The notes beneath the pieces are model-generated. The model had not been told where the DNA came from and searched no databases. It saw nothing but the letters and a program-made list of their open reading frames with translations. A program made the translations under genes and the position numbers. Source: an uncultured Parabacteroides sp. (GTDB lineage: Bacteria > Bacteroidota > Bacteroidia > Bacteroidales > Tannerellaceae). Taken from it: DNA of 64,000 nucleotides. Where the stretch lies: assembly GCA_934725305.1 (NCBI GenBank), contig CAKVBA010000003.1:40877-104876 (forward strand), given 5' to 3'. Below, in pieces: positions 52,455 to 60,390 of the stretch (the stretch's first letter is position 1; each line of letters opens with the position of its first letter).

Positions 52455-52493
52455 ATAATGGTTTGTCCCTTTTCTTATAGAACAAACCATTAT
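52455..52493 (-). terminator. Hairpin between hsp20 and ferritin
   Basis: ATAATGGTTTGT (52455-52466) pairs perfectly with ACAAACCATTAT (52482-52493). A T-run is weak, so it could be a terminator of hsp20 or an operator for ferritin. Confidence 0.55.
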
Positions 52494-52518
52494 ATGTTTT
52501 CGTTCATCTGAGCCGCGA

Positions 52519-52953
52519 TTATTTGACTTCGATTACTTTGGTGCTTTTCTTTTCCTCGGCAGTCTTTTTAGGAACGTCGATGGTAAGTACACCATTTTCT
52601 ACTTTAGCCTCGATTTTGTCAGGATCGACATTGTCAGGCAAAGCCATAGCCTGCTGGAACTGACTATAAGAAAATTCGCGTCTCAAATAACGACTTTCTT
52701 TCTCTTCTTTATTTTTCTCTTCTTTTTCTTCTTTCTTTTCCATTGAAATGACCAGATTGTCATTTTCATCTACATGAATATTGAAATCATCTTTTGTCAT
52801 TCCCGGAGCAGCGACTTCTATACGATAATCGGTTTCACTCTCAACAACGTTGATGGCTGGAGCTGTAGTGTTTGCTTTGATCATCCAGTCGTTGTCAAAC
52901 AAATCATTAAATACATACGGTAACCAGTTCTGACTTCTTCTCATCGGTGTCAT
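52519..52953 (-). CDS. Small heat-shock protein (Hsp20/alpha-crystallin family)
   Basis: Such chaperones hold unfolding proteins during stress. The 144-residue product starts MTPMRRSQNWLPYVFNDLFD. The alpha-crystallin domain runs from about residue 35 (INVVESETDYRIEVAAPGM) to VENGVLTIDVPK. An unusual Glu/Lys-rich insert (MEKKEEKEEKNKEEKE) lies in the middle. The ATG is preceded by TTGGAGGACTG, a strong Shine-Dalgarno site for this phylum. No CIRCE element was seen upstream (52954-53181 otherwise shows nothing). Confidence 0.92.
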   Translation of the reverse strand: MTPMRRSQNWLPYVFNDLFDNDWMIKANTTAPAINVVESETDYRIEVAAPGMTKDDFNIHVDENDNLVISMEKKEEKEEKNKEEKESRYLRREFSYSQFQQAMALPDNVDPDKIEAKVENGVLTIDVPKKTAEEKKSTKVIEVK

Positions 52954-53181
52954 AATTACAGTCCTCCAATTAAATTATATATTATTTGTTTCATTCTCTC
53001 TGAATCCATCCTTTTTCAATTCTGAATTCACTTAGGGTACTTGCAAAGTGTGTGCCAGTTGGAAAATAAGCAATATTGACATAAATAGTGGCATAAAATG
53101 AACTATTTTGACATGTGTTATGGTTATAGAAATATAGTATTACTATCTTTATGTCGTTGTATATCTATAATTAAAGGAAAT

Positions 53182-54633
53182 ATGAAAGTAAGATGGAGTA
53201 TAGGATGGAATAGATTGAAGGAAGCTGTGAGGAAGAATCCGATGGAAGTATTGTTGTCTTTCTTTTTCTGTCTGTTGGGATGTTATTGTTATGATTCCTG
53301 GACTGATAAGTTGGTGACGGTTTTATATTATGCACCGGCGTTGTTCTTGATTACAAATATGTTGAACCGGTTGACGATGGGTAAGTGGCGACTACTGTAT
53401 GGATTGTCCGCTTTCCTGTTTGTTCTAATACATGAAGGAGGTTTCGAACAGATGTCCTCTTTTTATATAGTAACTATGGTTGTGGTTCAACTGCTCTTTG
53501 TGGTGAGTTATAGGATACGTGATGATCGTAATTTTATCTCTTTGGTGATTCATTATCTGATAGCCGGAGCAACCTCTGTGTTGTTGGCTGCAGTAATCTA
53601 CTTGTCACTCACTTTGATTTATTATTCAGCGGAAGCCCTATTTGATATAGGATATGGCTATTATAGTTGCTTCAGTGCCTATACAGCCTCTTTTGCCTTC
53701 TTCGGAGTGATGCCGTTGCTCTTTTTGCTGTTTTATCAGCCGGATAAAACAACGTTTAAAGGTGGACGTCTCTTTGATGTATTGATCAACTTCATCCTTT
53801 CGCCGGCTTTGATGGTTTATACCGTCATTCTCTACCTATATATAATAATGATCATTGCCCAATGGTCTCTGCCCAAGGGAACGGTGGCAATGATTGTGAT
53901 TGGTTATACCTTAGCTTCCTTTGTATTGAATGCATGTCAGCCGTTTCTATCCAAGCGGTATTATGACTGGTATTTTCGTCGAATCAGCTGTTGGGTGTTG
54001 CCCACGTTGCTGATGTTTTGGGTGGGAACCTTTTATCGGATTCTTCAGTATGGCTTTACCGAACCACGTGTCTATTTGGTAGTAGTCGGTCTCATTTTGA
54101 CTGCTGCAGCTTTGCATTTCTTGTCTCAGCAGAGTACTCGCTATTATTATGTTTTCTGTTTTAGTTTGGTTGCACTTTCTGTTGTTACCTATATTCCCGG
54201 TTTGACGGCTAAAGATATTGAACGGATTTCACAAGAGGAACGCGCTGTTGATACGAGTAAATGCGTGATTGCTGCTATCGATTATACTATCAATCGTGAA
54301 ACTCCTATTCAATTGGAAGGTTATAGCAAGGTTTGGCCGGTTTCTCAGTTTCAGAAGGAAGGAGTTTATAGTCTGTCCGATGATAAAGGACGGTTGAGAC
54401 TGTATGATACAAAAGACAATCTCTGTCTGGATCTTCCTTTGGAGAGCTTTTGGCAATCTCAGTTAAATAAAGTGCATCTTTCACAAGAAGACACGATACC
54501 GGTGTCTGTCTATTCCGATTTATTGCAATACGAGACCGATTATGGTTTGCTTCTTCTTGAGAGCATGACGGTTCGTCAAGATTCCATCACTCATCTTCGT
54601 TGGGTATCGCCTTGGATTTTCTTAGAACGGTAA
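53182..54633 (+). CDS. DUF4153-like integral membrane protein
   Basis: The ATG at 53182 (with AAAGGA just upstream) gives 483 residues starting MKVRWSIGWNRLKEAVRKNPMEVLLSFF. About ten hydrophobic segments follow up to residue 350, then a soluble C-terminal part (QEERAVDTSKCVIAAIDYTINRE onward). The opening and layout resemble DUF4153 family proteins of Bacteroidetes, whose function is not known. The frame is open upstream to 53098 but lacks a signal for starting there. It stands alone. Confidence 0.6.
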   Translation: MKVRWSIGWNRLKEAVRKNPMEVLLSFFFCLLGCYCYDSWTDKLVTVLYYAPALFLITNMLNRLTMGKWRLLYGLSAFLFVLIHEGGFEQMSSFYIVTMVVVQLLFVVSYRIRDDRNFISLVIHYLIAGATSVLLAAVIYLSLTLIYYSAEALFDIGYGYYSCFSAYTASFAFFGVMPLLFLLFYQPDKTTFKGGRLFDVLINFILSPALMVYTVILYLYIIMIIAQWSLPKGTVAMIVIGYTLASFVLNACQPFLSKRYYDWYFRRISCWVLPTLLMFWVGTFYRILQYGFTEPRVYLVVVGLILTAAALHFLSQQSTRYYYVFCFSLVALSVVTYIPGLTAKDIERISQEERAVDTSKCVIAAIDYTINRETPIQLEGYSKVWPVSQFQKEGVYSLSDDKGRLRLYDTKDNLCLDLPLESFWQSQLNKVHLSQEDTIPVSVYSDLLQYETDYGLLLLESMTVRQDSITHLRWVSPWIFLER

Positions 54634-54681
54634 AGGGATAATCTAAAGGGGAAAGGCTTCGTGTGATTGGCAAATTTTGAG

Positions 54682-54689
54682 TAAGTTTG
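54682..54689 (+). promoter_or_regulatory. Promoter -7 element of the fucose genes
   Basis: TAAGTTTG is an exact TAnnTTTG match, 21 bases before the mutarotase ATG. Confidence 0.5.
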
Positions 54690-54710
54690 TTGTCTTTAAT
54701 AGAAAACGTT

Positions 54711-55055
54711 ATGAAAAGATATTGTCAAACATTAGACTTAAAAGAGGGTGAGGCGATTGCTGCCGAGTATGAACATTGGCATTCGCCAGAACATATATGG
54801 CCGGAGATTCCGGAAGGGATTCGAGCTGTGGGTATCTTGAATATGGAGATTTATCGATTGGGCTCTCGTCTCTTTATGATTGTTGAAACACCGGATGATT
54901 TTGACTGGGATGCCGCTTTTTCCCGACTGTCACAGATGGACAGACAGGCAGAGTGGGAGGACTTTGTTGCCCAATATCAGCGAGTAGAGCCGGGAAGTTC
55001 TTCGGCGCAGAAGTGGCAGTTGATGAAGCGAATATTTTCTTTGGATTTGAAATAA
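54711..55055 (+). CDS. L-rhamnose/L-fucose mutarotase (RhaM, DUF718 family)
   Basis: It interconverts alpha and beta anomers of a 6-deoxyhexose after uptake. The ATG at 54711 gives 114 residues starting MKRYCQTLDLKEGEAIAAEYEHWHSP, with the conserved YEHWHSPEHIWPEIPEGIRAVGI and the C-terminal segment RLSQMDRQAEWEDFVAQYQ. Because the next gene, 9 nt away, is a FucP-type transporter, L-fucose is the more likely sugar. The family call is firm; the sugar is inferred. Confidence 0.85.
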   Translation: MKRYCQTLDLKEGEAIAAEYEHWHSPEHIWPEIPEGIRAVGILNMEIYRLGSRLFMIVETPDDFDWDAAFSRLSQMDRQAEWEDFVAQYQRVEPGSSSAQKWQLMKRIFSLDLK

Positions 55056-55064
55056 CAGGTCATT

Positions 55065-56300
55065 ATGAAGATTAAACGAAAATCATTGGTGGCAGCTCCG
55101 GAAGGGAAATCTTATCTGATTCCTTTTGTTTTGATAACCAGTCTCTTCTTGTTGTGGGGATTTGCCCATGGCTTATTGGATGTATTGAACAAACATTTTC
55201 AGGGAGTCTTTACGATGACTAAGGCTCAGAGTGGATTGGTGCAGTTTTCAACCTATATTGCCTATTTCTTGATGGCACTTCCTGCCGGAGCTTTTATGAA
55301 GAAGTATGGCTATAAGCGGGGAATCATTGCCGGGCTGTTGCTATTTGCTTTGGGTGCTTTTGCCTTTATTCCAGCAGCCTTTGTCCATTCGGCAACCCCG
55401 TTTCTGATAGCTCTCTTTGTGATTGCCTGTGGATTGTGCGTGTTGGAAACGGCAGCGAATCCCTATTCTACTATTTTAGGACCTGCGGAGTCGTCGGCTC
55501 AGCGTTTGAATCTTTCCCAGTCGTTCAATGGATTGGGATGGATATTAGGACCGCTTGTCGGTGGATGGCTCATCTTTGGCGCTCCCGAAGGTGATTCTTT
55601 TGCGTTGGCCAAGCCCTATATATTGGTTGGATGTATCGTATTGTTGGTGGCTACGCTGTTTGTCTTTACGAAATTACCGGAGGTAAAACTGGAGAGTCCG
55701 AAAAAGACTTTGCCAGGAAATGTGTCAGCAGATAAGTCCGTTACGCCTGCCGTTTCCATGTGGCGTCACCCTCAGTTTGTGCGCTCTATCATCGCGCAGT
55801 GTTGTTATTGTGCAGCACAGACTGGTATCTTCAGTTTCTTTATTAATTATGTGACAGAGGTGGATACGACTATGAGTAATATGGAGGCTTCGCGCATCTT
55901 GGCTTTTGGAGGAATGGCTTTGTTTATGATTGGTCGTCTTAGTGGAAGCTTCTCGATGCGTTGGATGGCGCCGGCCCGTCTGTTGACATTGTTCTCGTTG
56001 GCCAATGTGATTTGTATGGCATTGGTGGTTGCCTCGTTAGGTGCAGTTTCTATGTATGCTCTCTATTTCTCCTTTTTCTTTATGTCAATCATGTTTCCTA
56101 CCATCTTTGCGTTGGGACTTGAGGGAATGGGAGACTATACGAAGAAAGCCTCATCCTATATTGTAATGGGTGTGGCTGGAGGAGCATTCAGTCCGATGTT
56201 GATGGGTTATATAGGAGAGACGAATATGGCCATTGGTTTTGTTGTGCCTTTGGTTGCTTTCCTCTATATATTATACTTTGCCTTGCGTTGTCAACGGTAG
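55065..56300 (+). CDS. fucP: FucP-type L-fucose:H+ symporter (MFS)
   Basis: The 411-residue product has twelve hydrophobic segments. The opening LITSLFLLWGFAHGLLDVLNKHFQ and the region VLETAANPYSTILGPAESSAQRLNLSQSFNGLGWILGP are typical of the FucP/FHS family, including the conserved Asn-Pro and acidic residue in the first helix region. It imports L-fucose, released from host mucin glycans, across the inner membrane. It forms an operon with the mutarotase. Fucose kinase and isomerase genes are not in the window. Confidence 0.9.
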   Translation: MKIKRKSLVAAPEGKSYLIPFVLITSLFLLWGFAHGLLDVLNKHFQGVFTMTKAQSGLVQFSTYIAYFLMALPAGAFMKKYGYKRGIIAGLLLFALGAFAFIPAAFVHSATPFLIALFVIACGLCVLETAANPYSTILGPAESSAQRLNLSQSFNGLGWILGPLVGGWLIFGAPEGDSFALAKPYILVGCIVLLVATLFVFTKLPEVKLESPKKTLPGNVSADKSVTPAVSMWRHPQFVRSIIAQCCYCAAQTGIFSFFINYVTEVDTTMSNMEASRILAFGGMALFMIGRLSGSFSMRWMAPARLLTLFSLANVICMALVVASLGAVSMYALYFSFFFMSIMFPTIFALGLEGMGDYTKKASSYIVMGVAGGAFSPMLMGYIGETNMAIGFVVPLVAFLYILYFALRCQR

Positions 56301-56357
56301 TAAACTTTTGGCGGATTCATTCTCGGTGTCTTACATTTTGCTAATTCTGACATACTT

Positions 56358-56397
56358 AAAGGGGCTGCATCAAAATAGATATTTTGGCAGCCTCTTT
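56358..56397 (+). terminator. Terminator of fucP (GGGGCTGCATCAAAA hairpin family)
   Basis: AAAGGGGCTGC (56358-56368) pairs with GCAGCCTCTTT (56387-56397; one G-U), with CAAAAT/ATTTTG inside. Confidence 0.82.
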
Positions 56398-56430
56398 AAC
56401 ATAGCCCTTGATTTAAGTATCTTTTTCGTT

Positions 56431-57276
56431 TCAATCCTGAGGCTGTTGTAGCATCTGATACAGCTTATCCAACTTCGGAGCCATAATGATTTCGGTACGT
56501 CTGTTCTTGCTTCTGCCTTCAGTTGATTCGTTGGTCGCAATTGGAATATATTCACTGCGTCCGCATGGCTGAATCTGTAATGGATTCACGCCATAATCCT
56601 TTGTCAAGATACGGACAACAGAGGTTGCACGAATCACACTCAGATCCCAGTTGTCTTTGAATATAGCTGTATGGATAGGCTTGTTGTCGGTATGGCCCTC
56701 GATGAATACATCAATATCAGTCTGCTTGTTTAAGACCTCTGCCAGTTTAGCCAATGCCTCTTTGCCTCGTTTGTCCACCTTGGCGCTGCCCGATTGAAAC
56801 AATAGTTTATCAGACATGGCCACGTAGATTTTACCATCTTTTTCCCGGATGTTCAGTTCGTCACTGCTAAAGCCCAACAAAGCATCCTTTACACTGCTCA
56901 ACAGATTCTGTACTTTCTCTTTTTGAGCGTTGATCATCTCTTGCAGCTGGTTGATGGTGCGTTCGCGTTCGTCCAACTCCTGCATTTTCTGGGATAATAA
57001 ACTGTTTAATTTATCCTGTTCGCCCATATTAGCATCCAGCAAGGTGCGGTAGTTGCGGATATCGCTTTTCATACGAGCGGTATCTTGCTGCAAGGCTGAC
57101 AGTTGTGCCAATAACTTTTCATTCTCGTCTTGTGTGTCTGCCAGTATCTTTTTCAGACAATTGGCACGTTCGATTGCTTCGAGTCGTCCGTTTTCTGCAA
57201 GAAGATATTTCTTTTTGCTTACGCAGGCGGTGCAGCAAAGCAGCAGGGCAGCACTAAGGCAAAGTGTCTTTTTCAT
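56431..57276 (-). CDS. OmpA-like peptidoglycan-binding lipoprotein
   Basis: The 281-residue product has signal MKKTLCLSAALLLCCTACVS with lipobox CTAC. A long coiled-coil (about residues 25-125, KKILADTQDENEKLLAQLSAL and repeated heptads) leads to an OmpA_C domain: DKLLFQSGSAKVDKRGKEAL, DVFIEGHTDNKPI and GRSEYIPIATNESTEGRSKN(R)RTEI. That domain binds diaminopimelate in peptidoglycan, so the protein should link the outer membrane to the wall. It is followed by the fucP terminator in the opposite direction and preceded by mscL. Confidence 0.9.
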   Translation of the reverse strand: MKKTLCLSAALLLCCTACVSKKKYLLAENGRLEAIERANCLKKILADTQDENEKLLAQLSALQQDTARMKSDIRNYRTLLDANMGEQDKLNSLLSQKMQELDERERTINQLQEMINAQKEKVQNLLSSVKDALLGFSSDELNIREKDGKIYVAMSDKLLFQSGSAKVDKRGKEALAKLAEVLNKQTDIDVFIEGHTDNKPIHTAIFKDNWDLSVIRATSVVRILTKDYGVNPLQIQPCGRSEYIPIATNESTEGRSKNRRTEIIMAPKLDKLYQMLQQPQD

Positions 57277-57318
57277 AGGATTCTATAATTTGTCTATTGT
57301 AATAAGGAGAAAACGTTA

Positions 57319-57759
57319 TTATTTGTTTTGTTCTTTTTTCAATAGGTCACGAATTTCAGTAAGCAGCTGAATGTCAGCAGGAGGAGCAGGAGGTGTAGGA
57401 GGTGTGGCCGGCTGTTCCTCTTTTTTCTTGCGGCTTAATGTGTTGATACCTTTTACTAATAAGAATACCGCAAAGGCGATAATCAAGAAGTCGAATGTCA
57501 CTTGGATAAAGTTACCATAATTGATAGATACATCCGGAGAAACAACTTGATCACCTTCCATAACGGCTGCCTTCAATGTCAATTTTAGATCTGTGAAGTT
57601 GACTCCACCAACCAATAGTCCAATAGCCGGCATAATTACGTCTCCTACTATAGAAGTGACAATTTTGCCAAATGCGCCACCGATAATGACACCGACTGCC
57701 ATATCTACGACATTACCACGCATGGCAAATTGCTTGAATTCTTGTAAAATTTTTCCCAT
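57319..57759 (-). CDS. mscL: Large-conductance mechanosensitive channel MscL
   Basis: MscL opens under membrane tension to relieve osmotic downshock. The 146-residue product begins [30 protein letters not shown], the canonical first helix with the glycine-rich pore ([18 protein letters not shown]). A second membrane segment near residue 80 ([17 protein letters not shown]) and a C-terminal helix ([14 protein letters not shown]) follow a Pro-rich linker. Its length is normal. It lies 42 nt upstream of the OmpA-like gene. Confidence 0.96.
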   Translation of the reverse strand: MGKILQEFKQFAMRGNVVDMAVGVIIGGAFGKIVTSIVGDVIMPAIGLLVGGVNFTDLKLTLKAAVMEGDQVVSPDVSINYGNFIQVTFDFLIIAFAVFLLVKGINTLSRKKKEEQPATPPTPPAPPADIQLLTEIRDLLKKEQNK

Positions 57760-57787
57760 ATTCCTTTTTGTTTTTAGATTTATTTGA

Positions 57788-57795
57788 CAAAAATA
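57788..57795 (-). promoter_or_regulatory. Promoter -7 element of mscL
   Basis: TATTTTTG on the minus strand, 28 bases before the mscL ATG. The interval 57796-58121 shows no gene. Confidence 0.5.
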
Positions 57796-58121
57796 TAGAT
57801 TCTATTTGGATAATGCAATTTAAAGGAAAGGTTATCTCTTAGTTTGAGGTATAGAAATCAGGATAAATTATAGAATGATGTGGTTTCTTATGGATAGCTA
57901 TTCTGTTCGGATAGGATAGCTTCTTTGTTATAAAAGCTCGCATCCTTTTGAGAAAAGAACGGCATCTTTTTCCAAAAAGCATGGCGGTGTGTTATAAATG
58001 TAAACTGCTACGATCAATATAACGCACCATCGCGTTGGAAAGTCATTTTTATGCTACTTTATAATATCAAAGGGCATCGTCTAAAACACCAATGTCCTCT
58101 ATCGTCAACGCGTATCACTTC

Positions 58122-58463
58122 ATAAAATACAATAAGTCATCAAGCCTGCAAGAGGCTATTAATCCTATCAAAACGGAGTAGGCTATTTTTGGAAATTGGG
58201 TGCCTACTCAATTCAAACGGAGTAGGCACCCAATCCGAACGGAGTGCCTACCCAATTTCAAAAAAGTCTATACCCTTTTCTCAAAAAGTCTATAGACTAA
58301 TTCCGGAAAGTCTATAGACTATTGAAATACAGCCTGAAACCTTGTTTTTGAAGGTGCTTGAGTCGTGGCGGATTTATCCGTCATTTTTGGTAAAGTTGTC
58401 TGTCAATCCGGATGGATTTATAGCTCGTTTTAGCAAAAACAGACTCGCGAAAAATACAATAAC
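58122..58463 (-). repeat. Repeat B, copy 4 (342 bp, inverted orientation)
   Basis: On the plus strand it starts ATAAAATACAATAAG and ends AAAAATACAATAAC. It holds a perfect 15-bp inverted repeat, ATTGGGTGCCTACTC (58195-58209) with GAGTAGGCACCCAAT (58220-58234), and two AGTCTATAGACT palindromes (58287-58298, 58309-58320). The interval 58464-58797 shows no clear gene. Confidence 0.75.
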
Positions 58464-58797
58464 AATACATGAGTTACCACAGAAGTGGATACTCATGAGA
58501 GAACGGATGATTTCGCTGTACTGATAACCTAACGATCTACACCTTAGACCGAGGGTTGAGTCGATTATAGATGACAATGTGGAGTCAAATTGCTCCATGA
58601 CCCGAAAAGATTCCTCCAAAAGGAGTAAGTTCCTCAGATTTAATTTGTATTTTCGCTATGTCTATTGTCGGATTCTCTTGTTTATTCTAGCAACACTAAG
58701 ATAAGTGAATTCTTCGACATGGCAAAATCCTGTGCCACTCAGCTTGTCCAAGAACTTTTTGTTGCTCAGGCACTTAAAAGGTTTAATTTACAATAGT

Positions 58798-58812
58798 GTT
58801 GCGGAATTAAGG
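58798..58812. repeat. Left inverted repeat of the 58.8-63.7 kb unit
   Basis: GTTGCGGAATTAAGG matches the complement of 63682-63696 (GTTGCGGATTTGAGG) at 13 of 15 positions. It lies just before the AraC-type gene. Confidence 0.4.
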
Positions 58813-58825
58813 TAATAACAATATT

Positions 58826-59953
58826 ATGACATCGTTATTCATATTACAACTTGTATGTTGCGTCATTACAGCCATGCTGGCATTGCAATTAGCCATGGCA
58901 AGTTTGCAGGTGAGATGGAAGGTGTGGCGCTACGAAATATCAAGATGGCTTCTCGTTGCATCCATGCTATTCTTCTCCGTCCACTACCTCTTACAGATGG
59001 TTCATGGACTCCGTGCACAAGGTACCGATGTGGGCGCAGCATTCAACATACTGTTCTATACCCCAGTGGCATTTGCCATCACTCTCTCCATCATCAACAT
59101 AGAGAGCACAGGCAGCAAAGTGCGCCGTTATTGTTTACGTAGTATGATGGCATACATACTCATTGCCCTAGTTTTCGTCATTGGCATATTCCAAAATCGT
59201 AGTTTGCACATTGGCAATATGCTCTATGTGATGCTCGGTCTTTTTGTGGTTAGCATGGCATATTTTATTTTTGTCATTCGCAAAGAAACAAATACCCAAA
59301 GGCAGAAGCTCATGGAAAATTTCGGAAGTGACTTGATTCCATACGTGCGCTATTCGCAAGCCAGCATCATTTTGCTATACCTCACTGCTGGACTCCTGCC
59401 TGTAGCAATCCTCTTCAATACCTTATTATATATAATAGGTCCCTTGATGTTACTCTCTGTCATCTTTTTCGTCCACACTTTCATTGCTATGGGCTATTAC
59501 ATCACACCCAAAGGAGTCATTCCTGAGGAAAATGATGCAGAAGCAAAAGTCACGGAAGCAGAAGACATGAAAGACGGCAAGAACACTCATGGCACAAATA
59601 TCTTGACAGCTAATAGAAAGATGGAAATTGAATTAGCCCTCAAGAAATGGTGTGAAGAGGGATTTTATAAGGACTATGAAGTTAACATCTATTCGCTGGC
59701 TACCAAGTTGGGATACAAGAAAAACGAATTGACAGAATACTTCAATCAGTCAGAATACACCAATTTTAGAACCTGGCTTAGCGACATTCGTTTTAATGAG
59801 GCAGTTCGCATGATGAAAGCCAACCCCGAATATAGCATTGACGCTATTTCCACAGAGTGCGGTTTCTCATCCCACACATGGATTTATCGTATATTCAAAC
59901 AAAAAACGGGCATGTCACCTAGCCAATGGCGCAAACAGTTTGTCTCCATCTAA
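58826..59953 (+). CDS. Membrane-bound AraC-family transcription regulator
   Basis: The 375-residue product has about seven hydrophobic segments (residues 3-230, e.g. LFILQLVCCVITAMLALQLAM and ASIILLYLTAGLLPVAILF). A linker follows, then an AraC-type double helix-turn-helix from about residue 270 (EIELALKKWCEEGFYKDYEV, FRTWLSDIRFNEAVRMM, ISTECGFSSHTWIYRIFKQKTGMSPSQWRK). It probably senses a membrane or periplasmic signal and controls the following genes, which are on the same strand. Codon choice (more CTA, CTC and ATA, and AC-rich) differs from upstream genes. Confidence 0.85.
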   Translation: MTSLFILQLVCCVITAMLALQLAMASLQVRWKVWRYEISRWLLVASMLFFSVHYLLQMVHGLRAQGTDVGAAFNILFYTPVAFAITLSIINIESTGSKVRRYCLRSMMAYILIALVFVIGIFQNRSLHIGNMLYVMLGLFVVSMAYFIFVIRKETNTQRQKLMENFGSDLIPYVRYSQASIILLYLTAGLLPVAILFNTLLYIIGPLMLLSVIFFVHTFIAMGYYITPKGVIPEENDAEAKVTEAEDMKDGKNTHGTNILTANRKMEIELALKKWCEEGFYKDYEVNIYSLATKLGYKKNELTEYFNQSEYTNFRTWLSDIRFNEAVRMMKANPEYSIDAISTECGFSSHTWIYRIFKQKTGMSPSQWRKQFVSI

Positions 59954-59991
59954 ATGTGTATTTTTGTAATTTCGCATTAAATAGCATTTGA

Positions 59992-60029
59992 AAAGTAGTA
60001 GTTTTCCTAGGAAAGCTACTACTTTTTTT
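59992..60029 (+). terminator. Terminator of the AraC-type gene
   Basis: AAAGTAGTAG (59992-60001) pairs with CTACTACTTT (60015-60024), followed by T residues. Confidence 0.8.
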
Positions 60030-60066
60030 GTGGAAAAGCTACAACTACCATAGAAAAGCTACTATC
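60010..60066 (+). promoter_or_regulatory. Three phased direct repeats, candidate AraC operators
   Basis: GGAAAGCTACTAC (60010-60022), GGAAAAGCTACAAC (60032-60045) and GAAAAGCTACTATC (60053-60066) share GAAA(A)GCTAC. Their GCTAC cores are at 60015, 60038 and 60058, spaced 23 and 20 bases, about two helical turns. The third ends 21 bases before the -7 element. AraC-family proteins often bind such direct repeats. The first overlaps the terminator arm. Confidence 0.5.
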
Positions 60067-60086
60067 ACTTTCAAAAGAGAAAAAAC

Positions 60087-60094
60087 TATTTTTG
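60087..60094 (+). promoter_or_regulatory. Promoter -7 element of the downstream three genes
   Basis: TATTTTTG followed by CACTCG fits TAnnTTTG. No -33 TTTG is seen at the right distance, as expected for an activator-dependent promoter. Confidence 0.5.
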
Positions 60095-60112
60095 CACTCG
60101 AATCAACAGATA

Positions 60113-60376
60113 ATGAAAATGACAGGAACAGAACCGCCCATTTCAATTTCAGATGGAAATCTCATCATGATTGGTGTAGTGATCGTGACTGTGCTTATCA
60201 TAGTGCTCATCCTTGTGATGATAAACGACTACCGTCTCTACCTAGGAAATCATTGGAAAAAGAAATTCAGTTTCGCAGATTTCGTCAAGCAAGAACAATT
60301 CTATATTTATATACTGTTGTTCTTCCTTCTTTTGGTAGGTTTGGAATTGTTGTTACAAAACGAGTATTTATTTTAA
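60113..60376 (+). CDS. Small two-helix membrane protein of the 58.8-63.4 kb unit
   Basis: The ATG at 60113 gives 87 residues starting MKMTGTEPPISISDG. Two long hydrophobic segments (IMIGVVIVTVLIIVLILVM and YIYILLFFLLLVGLELLL) flank a basic loop (HWKKKFSFADFVKQEQF). I do not recognise a family. It lies only about 12 bases after the predicted transcription start and 14 before the next gene, so it belongs with the lipoproteins. It may help place or anchor them. Confidence 0.65.
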   Translation: MKMTGTEPPISISDGNLIMIGVVIVTVLIIVLILVMINDYRLYLGNHWKKKFSFADFVKQEQFYIYILLFFLLLVGLELLLQNEYLF

Positions 60377-60390
60377 ATTAACAAATAATC

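Noticed and set aside
17231-58463. About 15-kb periodic spacing of repeat B as a chromosome-organising signal
   Set aside because: Three intervals (14.7, 14.4 and 11.8 kb) are too few to claim periodicity; copies may simply follow the long intergenic gaps.
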